Origin: Kingella negevensis
GTDB taxonomy: Bacteria > Pseudomonadota > Gammaproteobacteria > Burkholderiales > Neisseriaceae
Reading direction: 5' to 3'
Assembly: GCF_030177895.1 (NCBI RefSeq)
Contig: NZ_CP123448.1
Location: 62,001-126,000 of the forward strand
Length of the DNA: 64,000 nt
Every line of letters starts with the position of its first letter. Within the stretch, counting starts at the first letter, position 1. Position numbers and translations under genes: made by a program. Below are positions 7,470-16,904 of this stretch, piece by piece. The notes below the pieces were generated by a model. That model searched no databases, had not been told where the DNA came from, and worked only from the letters and a program-made list of their open reading frames with translations.

Positions 7470-9263
7470 ATGCTGATTCGTAATGAATATAAGCCGTACA
7501 TGGCAAAAAAAGAAGAAAAAACGCGGCTGGTGGTGGAAAACAATAAACGCTTGTCATGGCTTTTAGTAGCTATTGGTGGGGCGTTTTTTGTTTTGGTTGG
7601 CTATAGTTTTATGGTTCAAGCTAATCACCGCAACGAATTAAGCAAGTTTGGTAACGACCGCGTGGTGCGTAGTATTCGTGAACCTGCGCTGCGTGGCATG
7701 ATTACTGACCGCAATGGCACTATTTTGGCAGCAAGCCGTTATTTGAAAATTGCTACGTTCAATCCGCGCGCTATTTACACACCAAAACGCGCTGGCGATA
7801 GCGTGAACTGGAAAATTGTGAGCGATGAACAGTTTGCAAAATTGGCTAAAATTCTGAAGCTGCCTGAAAAAGAAGTTCGTCAAAAATTGCAAGATACTTC
7901 AAGCCAGTATGTAAAATTTAAAGCAGAATTGTCTTTAGATGAAGCTGACCAGCTTAAGGCTTTAAAAATCCCCACCTTGCGTTTTGAAAACCGTACTGAG
8001 CGCACTTATCCAACGGGTAACTTGTTCTCGCATATTGTGGGATTTGCCAATAGCGAAGGCAAAGGCTTGGAAGGGATTGAACGCACTCAAGACGAAGCGT
8101 TGAAAGGTAAAGATGGGCAACAAGTGGTTCTGCGCGACCGCCATCAAAATATCGTTGAATTGATTGATTCGCCTGATAATGTGGTGGCACAACCAGGGGA
8201 AACATTAGTTTTATCGGTTGATAGTTCCATTCAGCAGTTGGCACACGACCAGTTAGTCGCCACGCTAAAACACTTTAATGCGAAAGCAGGCGGCGCGGTG
8301 GTTTTAGATGCGCAAACGGGCGAAATTTTGGCGATGAGCAGTTTGCCTGATTATGATGCAAACTTTTATCAGGCTTATCCTGAAGACAGTTTGCGTAATT
8401 TTGCAGTGGGTGTAACGCTGGAACCTGGTTCGGTGATAAAACCTTTTGTGGTTTCTAAAGCATTAGATGATGGCAAAATTAATCGCCATACTTGGTTTAA
8501 TACTTCGCCTTATGAAGTGTCAGGTAAAACGATTAAAGACCCACACAGCTATCCTTCATTAAGCACTGAAGGCATTTTGCAAAAATCGTCTAACGTGGGT
8601 ACAAGCAAAATCGCAGCGATGTATTCACCTGATGAGTTGTATCAGCAATTCAGAAAAGTGGGATTTGGTAGCAAAACCAAGTCGGGTGTGAGCGGCGAAC
8701 AAAGCGCAGCGATTAAACCAGCTTCACAATGGTCCAAGCTAGACCGCGCTGTGATGTCTTATGGCTACGCGATTACCGTGAATTTGTTGCAAATGGCGCA
8801 GGCATACACCATTTTCACAACGGACGGCAAATTGATGCCAGCTACCATTTTCAAACAAACTCAACGCCCAGAAGGCACGCAAATCATCAAACCAGACACT
8901 GCACGTCAAATGCGCGAAATGATGATGAGTATTACCAAAAAAGGTGGTACAGGTCAGGCAGGCGCAGTACCAGGCTTTGACGTTGCAGCCAAAACGGGTA
9001 CAGCACGAAAAGCAGAAGACGGTAAATATGAAGGCAAATACCGTGCCAGCTTTGTGGGCTTTGCGCCAGCAGAAAATCCGCGCTTGATTGTGGCTGTAAC
9101 CATTGATGAACCAAGCGGAAATGGTTACTACGGTGGTACAGTGGCAGGTCCAGCATTCCGTGAAATCATGGGTGGTGGTTTGAAAATTTTAGGCGTAAAA
9201 CCTACTTATGTAACCGAAACTGATATTAACGAAACGCAGCCTGAAAAAGTAGCTACACGATAA
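7470..9263 (+). CDS. ftsI: Penicillin-binding protein 2 (septal transpeptidase FtsI/PenA)
   Basis: This inner-membrane septal peptidoglycan transpeptidase has 597 residues: one N-terminal transmembrane anchor (about 29-49), a pedestal domain and the transpeptidase domain. The three active-site motifs are intact: S321-V-I-K324, S373-S-N375 and K508-T-G510. The MLIRNEYKP start matches the N-terminus I recall for neisserial PenA, which favours ATG 7470 over the internal ATG 7500. The upstream region is a Correia-like element, so the gene may have its own promoter apart from ftsL. Beta-lactams act on this protein. I cannot judge resistance alleles from sequence alone. Confidence 0.97.
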   Translation: MLIRNEYKPYMAKKEEKTRLVVENNKRLSWLLVAIGGAFFVLVGYSFMVQANHRNELSKFGNDRVVRSIREPALRGMITDRNGTILAASRYLKIATFNPRAIYTPKRAGDSVNWKIVSDEQFAKLAKILKLPEKEVRQKLQDTSSQYVKFKAELSLDEADQLKALKIPTLRFENRTERTYPTGNLFSHIVGFANSEGKGLEGIERTQDEALKGKDGQQVVLRDRHQNIVELIDSPDNVVAQPGETLVLSVDSSIQQLAHDQLVATLKHFNAKAGGAVVLDAQTGEILAMSSLPDYDANFYQAYPEDSLRNFAVGVTLEPGSVIKPFVVSKALDDGKINRHTWFNTSPYEVSGKTIKDPHSYPSLSTEGILQKSSNVGTSKIAAMYSPDELYQQFRKVGFGSKTKSGVSGEQSAAIKPASQWSKLDRAVMSYGYAITVNLLQMAQAYTIFTTDGKLMPATIFKQTQRPEGTQIIKPDTARQMREMMMSITKKGGTGQAGAVPGFDVAAKTGTARKAEDGKYEGKYRASFVGFAPAENPRLIVAVTIDEPSGNGYYGGTVAGPAFREIMGGGLKILGVKPTYVTETDINETQPEKVATR

Positions 9264-9378
9264 TAAAACAGACCTTTGTTGTGCGTTTTGCATGATAAAG
9301 GTCGTTTACGTAAAATATACGGATAATTTTAGGCAGCCTGAAAAATAATTCAAACATCAATACAAAGGATTAACCAAA

Positions 9379-10863
9379 ATGTTTAGCAAAATCGCCGCAC
9401 CCAAACAAACAGAACTCCCAACGCTTAAACATTTCCCAAGTGAAACCGAACACCTAACAGCCGACAGCCGCCAAATACGCACAGGTGACACCTTTGTCGC
9501 ATGCCAAGGCGAATATGCAGATGGCAGAACCTACATTCAGGCTGCCATCAACCACGGTGCAGCATTTGTTTACTGGGACGCAGACGGCGATTTTGCATGG
9601 CAGCCTGAATGGCAAGTACCCAATCAACCCATTGCTAAATTGCGCCAACGCGCAGGCATGTTAGCCGCCACAGCGTATGGCAACACCGAAAACCCATTAG
9701 ACGTGATTGGCGTAACAGGCACAAACGGCAAAACATCCATCACACAATGGATCGCACAAGCTATTGATAGTTTGGAGAAAAAAAACGCTTGTGCCATTAT
9801 CGGCACAGTTGGCAACGGCTACTGGGGCGCATTGCAAGAAACCACGCACACCACGCCAGACCCCGTTTCCGTACAAACCCTGTTGCGCCAATACCGCCAA
9901 GACGGTGCAAAACACGTCACAATGGAAGTATCCAGCCACGGATTGCACCAATATCGCGTAAACGGCGTGCCCTTTTCAACCGCCATTTTCACCAACCTAA
10001 CGCGCGACCACTTGGACTATCACAAAACCATGGAAGAATACGGCGCAACCAAAGCCCGATTATTCCACTGGCAAGGCTTGCAAAATGCCATTATCAATAG
10101 TGATGATGAATTTGGCGCAAAACTCATTTCCGAATTAAAACAACACTATTCAGGCAGCCTGAAAACCTATTCCTACGGTTTCAACGAACACGCCGACATC
10201 AAAATCACAGAATTTGTCGCGAATACGCAAGGCATGAAAATTGGTTTGCAAACACCTTGGGGCAATGGCAGCGTACAAACGCGCTTGCTCGGACGATTTA
10301 ACGCGCAAAATTTCGCCGCCGCGTTGGGCGCATTGTGCGCGGAAGGCTATGATTTTCAGGCAGCCTTAAACGCGTTGGCGCAAATCCGCCCAGCCACAGG
10401 GCGCATGGACTGTATTATCATTGAAAACAAGCCGTTAGTGGTTGTGGACTACGCCCACACACCTGACGCGCTGGAAAAAGCATTGTCCACTTTGCGCGAA
10501 ATTCAGCAGCCTGAAAGCCAGCTTTGGTGCGTGTTTGGCTGTGGCGGCAACCGCGACCGTGGCAAACGTCCGTTAATGGGTGCGGTAGCGGCACAGGGCG
10601 CGGACAAAGTGGTTGTTACCAGCGACAATCCGCGCATGGAAGAACCTGACGCGATTATCGCCGACATTTTGCCAGCTGTGCCAAATGCAGCGTTGGCGGA
10701 AGTGGATAGAAAATTAGCGATAGAACAAGCGATTAGCCAAGCGAGCGTTCACGATATTATTTTGATTGCAGGCAAAGGGCACGAAACGTATCAAGATGTT
10801 CAGGGCGTGAAACATCATTTTTCAGATTTTGAGATTGCTCAATTGGCGTTAGAAAGGAAATAA
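9379..10863 (+). CDS. murE: UDP-MurNAc-tripeptide synthetase
   Basis: MurE adds the third stem residue to UDP-MurNAc-L-Ala-D-Glu in the cytoplasm. Its 494 residues have the Mur ligase N-domain (TADSRQIRTGDTFVA, about 27-41), the ATP loop GTNGKT (114-119), the central domain and the C-domain. DNPR (416-419) is the motif that marks meso-diaminopimelate as substrate rather than lysine. AAAGGA upstream of the ATG is a good ribosome binding site. Two internal DUS copies are read as SGSLK-like or FQAA-like residues. Confidence 0.97.
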   Translation: MFSKIAAPKQTELPTLKHFPSETEHLTADSRQIRTGDTFVACQGEYADGRTYIQAAINHGAAFVYWDADGDFAWQPEWQVPNQPIAKLRQRAGMLAATAYGNTENPLDVIGVTGTNGKTSITQWIAQAIDSLEKKNACAIIGTVGNGYWGALQETTHTTPDPVSVQTLLRQYRQDGAKHVTMEVSSHGLHQYRVNGVPFSTAIFTNLTRDHLDYHKTMEEYGATKARLFHWQGLQNAIINSDDEFGAKLISELKQHYSGSLKTYSYGFNEHADIKITEFVANTQGMKIGLQTPWGNGSVQTRLLGRFNAQNFAAALGALCAEGYDFQAALNALAQIRPATGRMDCIIIENKPLVVVDYAHTPDALEKALSTLREIQQPESQLWCVFGCGGNRDRGKRPLMGAVAAQGADKVVVTSDNPRMEEPDAIIADILPAVPNAALAEVDRKLAIEQAISQASVHDIILIAGKGHETYQDVQGVKHHFSDFEIAQLALERK

Positions 10864-10866
10864 ATC

Positions 10867-11277
10867 GTGAAAGAATGGCGTTATCAACTCAAACAACCAT
10901 GGTGGAAAAGTTTTTTCAGGCAGCCTGAAAATCAAAAAAAAGATTGGTTTATTCGTGCTGACAATAAAGGGATTCACTTTTTGGCAGAATTATTGCCTGA
11001 AAACGATTTGGTTCAGTAATCGGTGACTTGGCATGAATTAACAGATTTATATGTGGTTGAAAATTGGGCAATTGTGCTGCAGCTTGATGAAGTACCTGAT
11101 AAAAAAGGTTGTTTTTATGAGTATGCCGTTAGCACACAAGATTTATTAGCCAATCAAGTGGAATTAGAACGCGATTTATTAACCCTGTGGCAGCAACATA
11201 TTGATATTCGCGCGTTGCGTGAAAAATATTCTGATGCTGGCATTGGTAAAGGATTTATGCAAGGAGAAACGCAGTAA
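10867..11277 (+). pseudogene. Hypothetical gene between murE and murF with an in-frame stop
   Basis: A single open frame starting at GTG 10867 (AAGGAA ahead of it) runs to 11277 except for an in-frame TAA at 11017-11019. The first part encodes about 50 residues (VKEWRYQLKQPWWKSFFRQ and onward); the second about 86 (VTWHELTDLYVVENWAIVL and onward). The product family is not recognised. It contains no membrane segment. The same frame across the stop suggests one ancestral gene of about 136 codons broken by a point mutation. Two separate small genes, the second from GTG 11023, is the alternative. Reinitiation is possible because the GTG follows the stop closely. Confidence 0.55.
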
Positions 11278-11321
11278 AGATTCGCGTATTGATTAGATTG
11301 CTTGGAAAACGAGAAATAACA

Positions 11322-12674
11322 ATGAAAAACCTAGATTTGAACTTTATTTGTAAAACCTTAAATTTACCCAAACCACACAATAACCAAACCATCAACCGCG
11401 TGATTACCGACAGCCGCCAAGCACAATCAGGCGATTTATTTGTCGCGTTGATTGGCGAAAACCACGACGCGCACAAATTCGTTCCGCAAGTTTTGGAAAC
11501 AGGCGCGATTGCGTTGGTATCACGTGAAGATTACGCGAATTTTTCAGGCTGCCTGAAAGTGGCGGACACGCTCACCGCGCTGCAAATACTCGCCGCCGCG
11601 TGGCGCAAACACATCAATCCGTTTGTGTACGGCATCACAGGTTCAAGCGGCAAAACGACCGTCAAAGAAATGCTGGCTGGCATTTTGCGCGAAACTTACG
11701 GCGTGGACGCGGTGTTAGCAACGGCTGGCAATTTCAATAATCACATTGGTTTACCGCTTACATTATTGAATTTACGCGAAAATCATCGTTATGCTGTGAT
11801 TGAAATGGGCATGAACCATTTTGGCGAATTGGCGTTATTGACGCAACTTGCGCAGCCGAATGTGGCGTATGTGAACAATGCAATGCGCGCGCATATCGGT
11901 TGTGGATTCAATGGCGTAGATGATATTGCTTGCGCCAAAAGTGAAATTTATCAAGGCTTGCAAGCGGATGGCGTGGCGATTTTGCCGTGTGAAGATACGA
12001 ATTTGCCAATTTTTCAGGCAGCAACGACTGCATTTAAGCAAATGACGTTTGGCGTGGAATCGGGCGATGTTCACGCGGAAAATATTACGCTTGAACCGTT
12101 AAGCAGTTCTTTTGATTTGGTTTATCAAGGCGAAACGCAAGCTATTCAGTTGCCTGTGGCTGGCAAACACAATGTGAGCAATGCTTGCGGTGCGAGCGCG
12201 TTGGCGTTGGCTGGTGGCGTGAAATTGACAGAAATTGCGCGTGGTTTTGCGAATTTCAGCAATATTAAAGGACGTTTGCAACTGAAACGCGGTTTGCGCA
12301 ATGCAACCGTGTTGGACGACACTTATAACGCGAACCCTGACAGCATGAAAGCAGCGTTGGACGTGTTGGCGAAATTGCCTGCACCGCGCATTTTCATCAT
12401 GGGCGACATGGGTGAATTGGGCGAAGATGAAGCCCCAAAAATGCACGAAGAAATCGGCATTTACGCGAAAAATTTGGGTATTAAAATGGCGTATTTTGTT
12501 GGCGAAAACAGCGTTCAGGCAGCTGAAAAATTTGGCGCGGACGGTTTGTGGTTTGTCGATAAAGACCCGTTGATTTTGTCATTGGTGCATGATTTGCCTG
12601 AAAATGCGAGCGTGTTGGTCAAAGGTTCGCGTTTTATGAAAATGGAAGAAGTGGTTGAAAATCTGATAAAATAA
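11322..12674 (+). CDS. murF: UDP-MurNAc-tripeptide:D-Ala-D-Ala ligase
   Basis: MurF adds D-Ala-D-Ala to the UDP-MurNAc tripeptide. From ATG 11322 the protein has 450 residues with the N-domain TDSRQAQSGDLFVAL (30-44), the ATP loop GSSGKT (107-112), ExGMNHFGE in the central domain and LDDTYNANPDSMKAAL in the C-domain. A TTG 33 bases upstream would extend the frame but lacks family similarity. One internal DUS encodes SGCLK. A DUS palindrome lies just after the stop, before mraY. Confidence 0.96.
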   Translation: MKNLDLNFICKTLNLPKPHNNQTINRVITDSRQAQSGDLFVALIGENHDAHKFVPQVLETGAIALVSREDYANFSGCLKVADTLTALQILAAAWRKHINPFVYGITGSSGKTTVKEMLAGILRETYGVDAVLATAGNFNNHIGLPLTLLNLRENHRYAVIEMGMNHFGELALLTQLAQPNVAYVNNAMRAHIGCGFNGVDDIACAKSEIYQGLQADGVAILPCEDTNLPIFQAATTAFKQMTFGVESGDVHAENITLEPLSSSFDLVYQGETQAIQLPVAGKHNVSNACGASALALAGGVKLTEIARGFANFSNIKGRLQLKRGLRNATVLDDTYNANPDSMKAALDVLAKLPAPRIFIMGDMGELGEDEAPKMHEEIGIYAKNLGIKMAYFVGENSVQAAEKFGADGLWFVDKDPLILSLVHDLPENASVLVKGSRFMKMEEVVENLIK

Positions 12675-12685
12675 CCGTTTTTTGC

Positions 12686-12702
12686 TTTCAGGCTGCCTGA
12701 AA
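12686..12702. repeat. Perfect 17-bp DUS palindrome
   Basis: TTTCAGGCTGCCTGAAA is two overlapping head-to-head uptake sequences sharing a 9-base core. It can be taken as the AGGCAGCCTGAAA dialect on one strand and AGGCTGCCTGAAA on the other. It lies between murF and mraY. The same 17-mer recurs near 7046, 11543, 27496, 32778, 34143, 59635, 61113 and 62203. Confidence 0.8.
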
Positions 12703-12734
12703 ACTTGTTCATTATAAAAATCAAGGAAGTACAA

Positions 12735-13820
12735 ATGCTTATCTTACTTGCCAAGTATTTACAATCTTGGGAAACCGCGTTTAATGTTTTTCAATACACC
12801 ACTTTTCGTGCTGTGATGGCAGCATTGACCGCTTTGGCGTTCAGTTTGTTGTTGGGTCCGTGGACCATTCGTAAATTAACCGCGTTGAAAGTAGGGCAGG
12901 CTGTGCGTACCGATGGACCGCAAACGCATTTAGTCAAAAATGGCACGCCAACAATGGGCGGTTCGCTGATTTTAACGGCGATTACGGTTTCTACGCTGCT
13001 TTGGAGTCATTTGGCAAATCCGTATATTTGGATTTTGTTGGTGGTTTTACTGGCAACAGGTGCGCTGGGTTTTTATGATGATTGGCGCAAAGTGGTTTAC
13101 AAAGCCCCAAACGGCGTGTCAGCAAAATTCAAAATGGTTTGGCAGTCTGCAGTGGCTTTATTTTCAGGTTTGGCGTTGTTTTTCTTAGCGAAAAGTGATG
13201 CAAATAATATTTTGATTGTGCCATTTTTTAAACAAATTGCGCTGCCATTGGGTGTGATTGGCTTCATTATTTTGACTTATTTGACGATTGTCGGTACATC
13301 TAACGCCGTGAATTTAACGGACGGTTTGGACGGATTGGCGGCGTTCCCTGTGGTTTTAGTGGCTGGCGGCTTGGCTATTTTTGCTTATGCGACAGGGCAT
13401 GCGCAGTTTTCGCAATATTTGCAGTTGCCTTATGTGGCTGGCGCGAATGAAGTGATGATTTTCTGTGCAGCGATGTGTGGTGCGTGTTTGGGCTTTTTGT
13501 GGTTTAACGCGTATCCTGCGCAAGTATTTATGGGCGACGTGGGTGCGTTGGCGTTGGGCGCAGCTTTGGGTACAGTGGCTGTGATTATTCGTCAGGAATT
13601 TGTATTGGTGATTATGGGCGGCTTGTTTGTGGTGGAAGCGTTGAGCGTGATGCTGCAAGTGGGTTGGTACAAAAAAACCAAAAAACGCATTTTCTTGATG
13701 GCACCAATTCATCATCACTATGAACAAAAGGGTTGGAAAGAAACGCAAGTCGTTGTTCGTTTTTGGATTATTACCATTGTGTTGGTGTTGATTGGTTTAT
13801 CTACTTTGAAAATTCGTTAA
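12735..13820 (+). CDS. mraY: Phospho-MurNAc-pentapeptide translocase
   Basis: MraY transfers phospho-MurNAc-pentapeptide to undecaprenyl phosphate, making lipid I in the inner membrane. The 361-residue protein has about ten transmembrane helices. Family motifs are intact: GTPTMGG (70-76), the catalytic D115-D116 in [19 protein letters not shown] (193-201, with D196 and D199) and the histidine-rich loop APIHHHYE near the C-terminus. AAGGAAG lies 8 bases before ATG 12735. A longer start upstream has no ribosome binding site. Confidence 0.97.
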   Translation: MLILLAKYLQSWETAFNVFQYTTFRAVMAALTALAFSLLLGPWTIRKLTALKVGQAVRTDGPQTHLVKNGTPTMGGSLILTAITVSTLLWSHLANPYIWILLVVLLATGALGFYDDWRKVVYKAPNGVSAKFKMVWQSAVALFSGLALFFLAKSDANNILIVPFFKQIALPLGVIGFIILTYLTIVGTSNAVNLTDGLDGLAAFPVVLVAGGLAIFAYATGHAQFSQYLQLPYVAGANEVMIFCAAMCGACLGFLWFNAYPAQVFMGDVGALALGAALGTVAVIIRQEFVLVIMGGLFVVEALSVMLQVGWYKKTKKRIFLMAPIHHHYEQKGWKETQVVVRFWIITIVLVLIGLSTLKIR

Positions 13821-13823
13821 TAC

Positions 13824-13860
13824 AAAAAAGCAGCCTGAAACTTTCAGGCTGCTTTTTTTA
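13824..13860. terminator. DUS hairpin between mraY and rpoH
   Basis: AAAAAAGCAGCCTGAAA and TTTCAGGCTGCTTTTTT form a near-perfect stem with T-runs on both strands. It can terminate both convergent genes and overlaps the rpoH stop. Confidence 0.85.
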
Positions 13861-14730
13861 TGCTTCTACTAAATCATCTTCTTTGTGCGTCAAAAATCCG
13901 CGTAATTTTTGTATGGCTTTATTTTCAATTTGGCGAATACGCTCGGCAGAAACGCCATATTCAGCCGCCAATTCATGCAAAGTTAAACCGCCATCATCTT
14001 GTAACCAGCGCGTTTCCACAATGCGGCGACTGCGGTCATCTAACTGAGCTAACGCATTTTGCAAACCGTCTGTTTGCAGTGCGTAATGTGCTTTTTTTGC
14101 TAACTGTTGACTAGGTTCGCTATCAGTATCGCTCAACCAATCAATCGGCGCAAAATTATTGTCGTCATCATCTGAATTTTCTGCCAACAAAGCCACATCA
14201 TGCCCTGTCATGCGCTGTTCCATTTCCATGACTTCAGATAATTTCACACCTAAATCATCAGCAATATCTTGTGCTTCTTTTGGGCTTAACGCGCTCAAAC
14301 TTTTGCGCATGCTGCGTAAATTGAAGAACAATTTACGCTGCGGTTTAGTGGTTGCAATGCGAACCAAACGCCAGTTGCGCAAAATAAATTCGTGAATTTC
14401 TGCTTTAATCCAATGCACCGCAAACGAGAACAAACGCGCCCCGTGAGTCGGTTCAAAGCGTTTAACGGCTTTCATCAAACCGATATTGCCTTCTTGAATC
14501 AAGTCAGCTTGGTTTAAACCATAGCCGTCATAACCGCGAGCAATGGAAACCACTACGCGCAAATGCGATAAAATTAGTTGTTTTGCAGCTTCCAAATCGC
14601 CACGTAATTGGCGGTTTGCTAAAGAAGTTTCTTCTTCTAAAGTCAGCATAGGAATGTTGTTCACAGTGTGAATGTATTGCTCTAAGCTGCCATGTCCACT
14701 CAGTATAGGTAATGCAAAAGCGTTGTTCAT
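13858..14730 (-). CDS. rpoH: RNA polymerase sigma-32 factor
   Basis: RpoH directs RNA polymerase to heat-shock promoters. Its 290 residues contain sigma region 2 (DLIQEGNIGLMKAVKRFEP), the RpoH box QRKLFFNLR that marks heat-shock sigma factors, and region 4 with the helix-turn-helix LHELAAEYGVSAERIRQIE. AAGGACAC precedes the start. It lies downstream of tadA on the same strand, with a TATAAT box in the gap, so it can be transcribed separately. Confidence 0.96.
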   Translation of the reverse strand: MNNAFALPILSGHGSLEQYIHTVNNIPMLTLEEETSLANRQLRGDLEAAKQLILSHLRVVVSIARGYDGYGLNQADLIQEGNIGLMKAVKRFEPTHGARLFSFAVHWIKAEIHEFILRNWRLVRIATTKPQRKLFFNLRSMRKSLSALSPKEAQDIADDLGVKLSEVMEMEQRMTGHDVALLAENSDDDDNNFAPIDWLSDTDSEPSQQLAKKAHYALQTDGLQNALAQLDDRSRRIVETRWLQDDGGLTLHELAAEYGVSAERIRQIENKAIQKLRGFLTHKEDDLVEA

Positions 14731-14792
14731 CTGATGTGTCCTTTCTTATTATTGTCGGTTTTTGCCAACACAAATCGTTTGACAAGGGTTTT

Positions 14793-14798
14793 ATTATA
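14793..14798 (-). promoter_or_regulatory. Possible -10 box for rpoH
   Basis: On the minus strand TATAAT lies about 63 bases before the rpoH start. The -35 region (CTAGTT at 17-bp spacing) is poor, so the promoter may need an activator or use another sigma factor. Confidence 0.35.
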
Positions 14799-14836
14799 CA
14801 CTTTCCCGACAAGATAACTAGGGTAATCGCGCTAAA

Positions 14837-15601
14837 TTACGTTAATTTTTGCAAGTTGCTATTGACAGAATGTGAAACGTGCGTTTCTCTCCGCAGCCTG
14901 AAAAATGTTTGCAACTGTTGCTGCGCTTCTTCTGCCAATACGCCACCTAAAATAGCGGTGTGTTTGTTTAATGTGGTGTTAGTGAATAAATCAATCACGC
15001 TGCCAGCTGCGCCTGTTTTCGGTTCACTTGCAGCAAAAGTCACACGTGCCACACGCGCTTGAATAATTGCGCTGGCACACATGGCGCAGGGCTCTAGCGA
15101 AACGTACATATCACATTCATTCAAGCGATAGTTACCCAAAACTTGACCAGCCATTGCCAAAGCCTGAATTTCCGCGTGATGGCTGATATTGCAATCCACC
15201 ACGCAACGATTATGTGCTTGAGCAATAATGTTGCCTTGATGAACCACAATAGCACCCACAGGCACTTCGCCCAATTCCGCCGCCAACGCAGCCTGAAAAA
15301 GTGCGGCTTGCATGAATTGTACCATTTCATTTTGTGGCGGGAAGATAGCAACAGGCGGCATTTCATGCAGTTGTTGTTCCCAAAATTGGCGTTCTTGTTC
15401 GCTTAAATCTTGCACGTTTTTCAGGCTGCATAAAGCAACCAGTTGCCAAAAAACGCTTTTGGTTACGCTTAAGCCTGATTGTTTCAGTAGCAAAAATGCG
15501 TAGCAAGGATTGGTAGCTTGTAAATCTGCTAATGTGTGAATATTCAAATCCGCTAATTGTGCAATTACTTTGGGCGAGAGTGGGGGAGTGGTTAATTTCA
15601 T
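14837..15601 (-). CDS. tadA: tRNA adenosine(34) deaminase with an N-terminal TfoX C-domain-like extension
   Basis: TadA converts A34 to inosine in tRNA(Arg). From the ATG at 15601 the protein has 254 residues. Residues 90-254 form the deaminase domain, with the zinc and catalytic residues H142-A-E144 and P171-C172-A-M-C175. The first 85 residues (SPKVIAQLADLNIHTLADLQ and onward) resemble the helix-hairpin-helix TfoX C-terminal domain, giving a protein about 90 residues longer than ordinary TadA. I believe the same fusion occurs in Neisseria. The upstream extension of the open frame runs through a DUS and is not used. Confidence 0.92.
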   Translation of the reverse strand: MKLTTPPLSPKVIAQLADLNIHTLADLQATNPCYAFLLLKQSGLSVTKSVFWQLVALCSLKNVQDLSEQERQFWEQQLHEMPPVAIFPPQNEMVQFMQAALFQAALAAELGEVPVGAIVVHQGNIIAQAHNRCVVDCNISHHAEIQALAMAGQVLGNYRLNECDMYVSLEPCAMCASAIIQARVARVTFAASEPKTGAAGSVIDLFTNTTLNKHTAILGGVLAEEAQQQLQTFFRLRRETHVSHSVNSNLQKLT

Positions 15602-15627
15602 AAACAAATGCAGCCTGAAAACGAAAA

Positions 15628-15662
15628 ACAAGGAAATCTATTTAACAGATTTCCTTGTTCTT
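15628..15662 (-). terminator. Terminator after rplT
   Basis: ACAAGGAAATCT pairs with AGATTTCCTTGT around a short loop, with T-rich sequence on the minus-strand exit side. It lies 17 bases past the rplT stop and separates the ribosomal block from tadA. Confidence 0.8.
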
Positions 15663-15678
15663 TTAAATGTAAATGGGA

Positions 15679-16035
15679 TTAAGCCAAAGCAGCTTTTGCT
15701 TTTTCAACCAATTGAGCAAATGCAGCTTTATCAAATACAGCCAAATCAGCCAATACTTTGCGGTCTAATTCAATAGCAGCGCGTTTCAAGCCATTCATGA
15801 ATTTGCTGTAAGACAAACCATTTTGACGAGCACCTGCATTGATACGAGCAATCCACAATTGACGGAATTGACGTTTGCGTTGACGGCGGTCACGGTATGC
15901 ATATTGACCAGCTTTCATCACCGCTTGTTTAGCGATACGATAGACGTTTTTACGACGACCGCGGTAGCCTGTAGCTAACGCAATTACTTTTTTGTGACGA
16001 GCACGAGCGGTAACACCGCGTTTTACGCGTGGCAT
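15679..16035 (-). CDS. rplT: 50S ribosomal protein L20
   Basis: L20 binds 23S rRNA early in assembly and represses its own operon in E. coli. The 118-residue protein has the basic N-terminus [18 protein letters not shown] and the globular C-terminal half ending [18 protein letters not shown]. It is 12 bases after rpmI in the conserved infC-rpmI-rplT order. Confidence 0.98.
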   Translation of the reverse strand: MPRVKRGVTARARHKKVIALATGYRGRRKNVYRIAKQAVMKAGQYAYRDRRQRKRQFRQLWIARINAGARQNGLSYSKFMNGLKRAAIELDRKVLADLAVFDKAAFAQLVEKAKAALA

Positions 16036-16047
16036 AATTTAACTCCT

Positions 16048-16245
16048 TTAAGCGTAAGGTAACATTTTAGCAACTGACAACATATCGCGTTGATTAACCA
16101 TAGCGGTACCGCGCAGTTGACGTTTAGTTTTAGTGGTTTTTTTGGTTAAGATGTGGCTTTTGTAAGCATGACCACGTTTTACACCACCGTTACCCAGTAC
16201 TTTAAAGCGTTTTTTCGCGCTAGACTTGGTTTTCATTTTAGGCAT
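16048..16245 (-). CDS. rpmI: 50S ribosomal protein L35
   Basis: A 65-residue basic protein with the family signature [18 protein letters not shown] at its start and RHILTKK-like [11 protein letters not shown] in the middle. A ribosome binding site (GGAG) lies ahead of the ATG. A 137-base leader with strong inverted repeats separates it from infC. In other bacteria this interval is where L20-dependent control acts. Confidence 0.98.
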   Translation of the reverse strand: MPKMKTKSSAKKRFKVLGNGGVKRGHAYKSHILTKKTTKTKRQLRGTAMVNQRDMLSVAKMLPYA

Positions 16246-16337
16246 GGGAAAACTCCATTAAATTTATAAGATAAGGCATCGGGAGATTGCAGAACAATGC
16301 TTGAAACCCGAAACCACGGTTTTATGCCGCTAAAATA

Positions 16338-16369
16338 ACGCTTTCCTGATGCGGCTAATCAGGAAAGCG
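16338..16369 (-). promoter_or_regulatory. Stem-loop between infC and rpmI
   Basis: CGCTTTCCTGAT and ATCAGGAAAGCG form a perfect 12-bp stem with a 7-base loop. On the minus strand it is followed by TTATTTTA. It may be a partial terminator or attenuator. A second longer-range pairing, GCATCGGG (16277-16284) with CCCG and ATGC (16308-16327), lies closer to rpmI. The arrangement fits an autoregulatory leader. Confidence 0.55.
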
Positions 16370-16382
16370 CGAGATTATACAA

Positions 16383-16904
16383 TTATTTTTTCTTCGGCGC
16401 AATCATCATCACCATTTGGCGACCTTCTAATTTAGGGAATTGCTCAACTTGACCTTCTTCCACCAAATCCGCTTTTACGCGTTCCAATAATTGTGCGCCT
16501 AATTGTTGGTGCGCCATTTCGCGACCGCGGAAACGCAAAGTGATTTTCACTTTGTCGCCATCTGCCAAAAATTCGCGGACTTTACGCATTTTGATGTTGT
16601 AATCGCCGTCATCAGTTCCTGGGCGGAACTTGATTTCTTTGATTTGAACTTGTTTTTGTTTTTTCTTCGCTTCGTCACGTTTTTTGGATTGCTCGTATTT
16701 GTATTTACCAAAATCCATGAGTTTGCAAACAGGCGGCTTGGCAGTAGGGGAAATCTCTACCAAATCCACGTCTTGTTCTTCAGCCATTGACAAGGCTTCT
16801 TTTATGCTCACAACGCCGAGTTGCTCGCCGTCGCCACTGATTAAGCGCACTTCTTTAGCGGTGATTTCGCCATTGATTCGTGCTTCGCGTTCTTGCTGTG
16901 CGAT
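16383..16904 (-). CDS. infC: Translation initiation factor IF-3, started at a rare ATC codon
   Basis: IF-3 binds the 30S subunit and enforces correct start-codon selection. No ATG or GTG lies at the expected N-terminus. The frame reads [19 protein letters not shown] upstream of the first in-frame standard start, and AGGAG (minus strand 16917-16913) precedes two ATC codons at 16907 and 16904. Using ATC 16904 gives 173 residues, the usual length. A non-AUG start is the known autoregulatory feature of infC. The N-domain, the lysine-rich linker ([14 protein letters not shown]) and the C-domain with [15 protein letters not shown] are intact. Which of the two ATC codons is used is not certain. Confidence 0.93.
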   Translation of the reverse strand: MAQQEREARINGEITAKEVRLISGDGEQLGVVSIKEALSMAEEQDVDLVEISPTAKPPVCKLMDFGKYKYEQSKKRDEAKKKQKQVQIKEIKFRPGTDDGDYNIKMRKVREFLADGDKVKITLRFRGREMAHQQLGAQLLERVKADLVEEGQVEQFPKLEGRQMVMMIAPKKK

